Below are positions 61,327 to 64,000 of a stretch of 64,000 nt of DNA, piece by piece (position 1 is the stretch's first letter; every line of letters starts with the position of its first letter). A model generated the notes under the pieces. The model saw nothing but the letters and a program-made list of their open reading frames with translations. It had not been told where the DNA came from and did no database searches. Location: contig CM049313.1 of the NCBI GenBank assembly GCA_026874595.1, forward strand, positions 60,556,659-60,620,658, in the 5' to 3' direction. The position numbers were made by a program, and so were the translations under genes. The DNA comes from Sipunculus nudus. Taxonomy: Eukaryota > Annelida > Sipuncula > Golfingiida > Sipunculidae.

Positions 61327-62364
61327 TATAAAGTCATTTTAGGGTAATATTGGTTGTATGGCCTGCAGTATGAGACAGTGTGTATATGCATTAGTGGTAC
61401 TGGTGGGAATTAGGATGATTGAAAATTAATAATCGATTATATTATGTTATTTCTATATTACCTTGAAATATACTGTATACCAGTACCTAAAATATTGACC
61501 CCAATAAATAGTCTTTATCCAACATAAATCCACCCGCTTCCAAGGTCAACTTGCCGTTGGACGTTTGTTGGTTGTTCAAGGTTCCGTTTTGATGCAGTTT
61601 ATTACTTTGTGGTTGTATATCTAGATTCTTTGCATTTGCAATCATTTGTAAGCAGTTATGCAAAAATTCACTTGTTTAGGTCAATTTTGAAAGAAAATGA
61701 CCAAGCATTGATTTAATCAATTAATCGGCACACCACTAGTATGCACACACCATCATACAAATATGATACATGTATATATATACATGCAGCTGTCAATAGT
61801 CTCATTATGTATCATTTGCCTCCTTTCTGCATGGTTAGCATGATTTCAGGGGTTAAAGGTTTGAAAGCTTTTTCTTGATTATCCTTGTCGAACAAGGTAT
61901 TGTGAGAATGGGCAGTTCTGACTGATGGTGTATGAGTTAATCAATTCAGTAGATTGATTGCTTATTTTCTTTCATAATTAATAAATTTGGTTTCATTTTT
62001 GCATAATAGATCACAAACAATTAGGTATGCACATCCATAGTAGTCATATATTTCGGATAAAATATTGTTATTGTATCAGATATATAAGAAAGATAGGGAA
62101 CAATATAGTGAACAAAATTTAAACTGAACCTTATGGAATGAATAAGTGTCATCAACCCGGATATTACCTTGACTTTAAGTTTTAAGCTTGATGTAGAAGT
62201 CAAACTTAATTTACTCGGTTCATACTTTAGGTTTAAATCTTCTGCAATTTTCACGGAGGTGTGTAGGGTACGAGAATTGATAAAATAATTAATTATTAAT
62301 TGATTAAGTCTGTCATTCCTTTAATGTAAATTTTCAAAAGATTGATTGTGCCTCTATGTGTCAC
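61286..62364 (+). other. BTBD intron (presumed), no gene seen
   Basis: AT-rich, with a short AT microsatellite at about 61290-61325. An ATTAAA on the minus strand (62320-62325) may serve the antisense frame upstream of it. Confidence 0.4.
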
Positions 62365-62744
62365 TTAGCTGAAGCTGCATGCCTTCGTCCTGGTTGGGAC
62401 TAGGCAGAGTTCATCTGGGATGTAACCATCAAGTTTCTCATAGCTTGAATTCAAATACATGTACATATGTTCTGCATTTATGTAGCACACACCAAGTTTG
62501 ATTGTAAAATCATGTATCTGGTGATCCAGAATGTTCTGGGGAGGTATCATGCAGTCTTTGAGTGCTCTCTGGTTAATGAATATAGTTCTGAATTCTGGCA
62601 TTGAATACAGCCTTGGATGTACCGTATTTCTTTCAGCAATATTCAGCAATTGAGTGCTGTCTTGACAAACATTTTGGATGTTGTTTACATCATTGGTTCT
62701 GCTGAAAGAATCCAGTGCAGGTCCATTCTGAGTGCTTGCAGCAG
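62365..62744 (-). CDS. coding-like terminal exon of unknown function, antisense within the presumed BTBD intron
   Basis: Not recognised. The minus-strand frame is 126 codons from a possible acceptor (cgtgttaccag) at 62745-62746 to TAA at 62365-62367. Composition and codon use look like real protein, and the competing frames are poor. Distinct text includes NVCQDSTQLLNIAERN, MPEFRTIFINQRALKDCMIP, IHDFTIKLGVCYINAEHMYM and SSYEKLDGYIPDELC. The last phrase is faintly reminiscent of PAS-type sequences but too short to call. A possible ATTAAA poly(A) signal lies about 40-45 bases after the stop. No partner exon is seen to the right on this strand. It could be the last exon of a nested gene, a retrocopy fragment or a domesticated mobile-element remnant. 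Confidence 0.4.
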
Positions 62745-62759
62745 CTGGTAACACGATAA

Positions 62760-64000
62760 TTGGATAAGACTAGGAGACCTGTTTATAAATAGCCAATACT
62801 GATCTGACAACTGTCCAGCATGTAGTGTTAAGTAGATGCTACAGACATCTTCCAGCCAGCCTGAGCAGTTTATCTGCTAGATCAGCTTCAGCAGCCCTGA
62901 CTCCCTGTGTCTGCTGTCTGTCTTAATTCATGTTTGTGTAGAAACAGGTGTTGGTTGATTTACTGCAGATTTTACCTTTTTACAAAAAAAACCTCCAAAA
63001 TTATATTCTAAATAAATTTTTTGTCTTCTTCTTGGTATAAAATATGGTAATTGGATAAACAAGAATATTTGTTTTGATTATTTTGTTGGAATCCTGTATG
63101 AACAAGAGCTGTTTTTTGTTGATTTTGCACACTACTAGTTTGATGTAACAGAGCCCTGAGAATATTCATAACTTGGTTTTACATCACAACTTTCATATCA
63201 CCAGCACATGAAAATAAATATAGAAATGAACAACACAGGTACAAGAAAGCAAGTTTATTACATGATAATCTGTGCTGTGAAATTGAAAAAAGCTATCTTG
63301 TCTGGTTTCCATTAAGTAGGTGTCACTTCCAGCATATTAGGATGGAAAAATGAACCTTTAAACATGAATGTTACCTGTTTATCTGTTGTGATAATATAAT
63401 TCAGCTATTCACATAATGTTGTTAATGACCCTGGTAGCTGTCTGACTGGCTTTACTGTTGTCTATTGCCATAATGAAACTAACTCTGGAATATGGAGCTT
63501 CTGTTGCTGGTTAACAAATGGACTGTTATAATAGAAAAAAAACTGTATATTAATTGATATTTGGTATTATTATTAAGCCTTTCTCTCAAGAGAACCATTC
63601 TGCCAGACAGGGGGCAGTTATTATATTACAGCATATCACTTAATGAACAAAACAAAAATGAGATTTTTGTCTGTTTTGTCTGGTTAGCAGTGCTGGCTAT
63701 TTGTATGAGTCATAGACTCGTGTTGGTGATTACTGCTGTGGACCAGTGCTCATTCTTTATCCTGTTTTTATTAATTACTTCCATGTTAATGTTGCCTGAA
63801 AATGTTACTTGATAATGACAGGAAATGCTTATGTGATAAATATATCATAAGCACTTATTTATGGTAAGGTCTAATGTTTTAAAAAAAACATGTATCTCTT
63901 GAAAATACACAGGTTTTTTTCATATAATCATGAGGTGAATCCTGGGATTTGAGATATTGGTCTAATAGAAAATCATTTGTATTTCTGCAAATTAGTCACA
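62760..64000 (+). other. BTBD intron (presumed), no gene seen
   Basis: AT-rich sequence. The open frame at 63561-63812 translates to a hydrophobic low-information peptide without splice context and is not called. Confidence 0.4.

Noticed and set aside
63561-63812. 83-codon hydrophobic plus-strand frame
   Set aside because: No splice signals, no family, typical of AT/T-rich intron sequence.

Overview
The window is animal nuclear DNA: intron-bearing genes with GT/AG splice sites, AT-rich intergenic DNA, tRNA-derived SINEs, decayed non-LTR retrotransposons, TIR elements and long AT microsatellites. The repeat style (elements opening with a tagctcagctgac hairpin followed by a gtccgtccg run, and gtgaaacctcg-type MITEs) resembles mollusc, especially bivalve, genomes. 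That taxon call is inference. No prokaryotic, organellar or intact viral gene was seen.

Layout. (1) 2322-5340, plus strand: a complete eight-exon alpha/beta-hydrolase gene (330 codons, HSL/GDXG esterase type), assembled here by hand with every exon phase agreeing. (2) 5341-8542: intergenic DNA with weak similarity to the esterase promoter. (3) 8543-32247: a head-to-tail triplication of a 7.4-8.1 kb unit, nearly identical between copies. Each unit holds a dead LINE reverse transcriptase whose 3' part is inverted, a minus-strand tRNA-SINE with a 16-bp target duplication, candidate exons of an unrecognised gene, a 159-bp TA-flanked MITE, an antisense copy of esterase exon 2 with intact splice sites but a lost oxyanion-hole motif, a GC-rich element, and the 3' end of a jockey-like retrotransposon. 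The repeat junctions share a 4-bp catt microhomology, and the right breakpoint lies inside the jockey element, whose fuller but 5'-truncated and dead copy continues to about 33340. (4) 33494-48280: a second tRNA-SINE, several small inverted-repeat elements, microsatellites and a 2.6-kb hairpin-ended repeat. (5) 48281-49614, plus strand: the large first coding exon of a BTBD1/BTBD2-type BTB-BACK protein. Its PHR-domain exons are not in the window, so everything downstream is probably intron. (6) 49621-64000: two hairpin-ended repeats joined head to tail, a 2.0-kb Tc/mariner-like element with perfect 25-bp TIRs, MITEs, microsatellites, and one antisense coding-like block of unknown identity at 62365-62744.

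How the parts fit: the two recognised genes are unrelated housekeeping-type genes, a soluble esterase and a predicted cullin-3 adaptor. The striking feature is the recently amplified block between them, which carries rearranged relics of the neighbouring esterase. No intact autonomous transposon was found. All alignments and splice models were made by eye.
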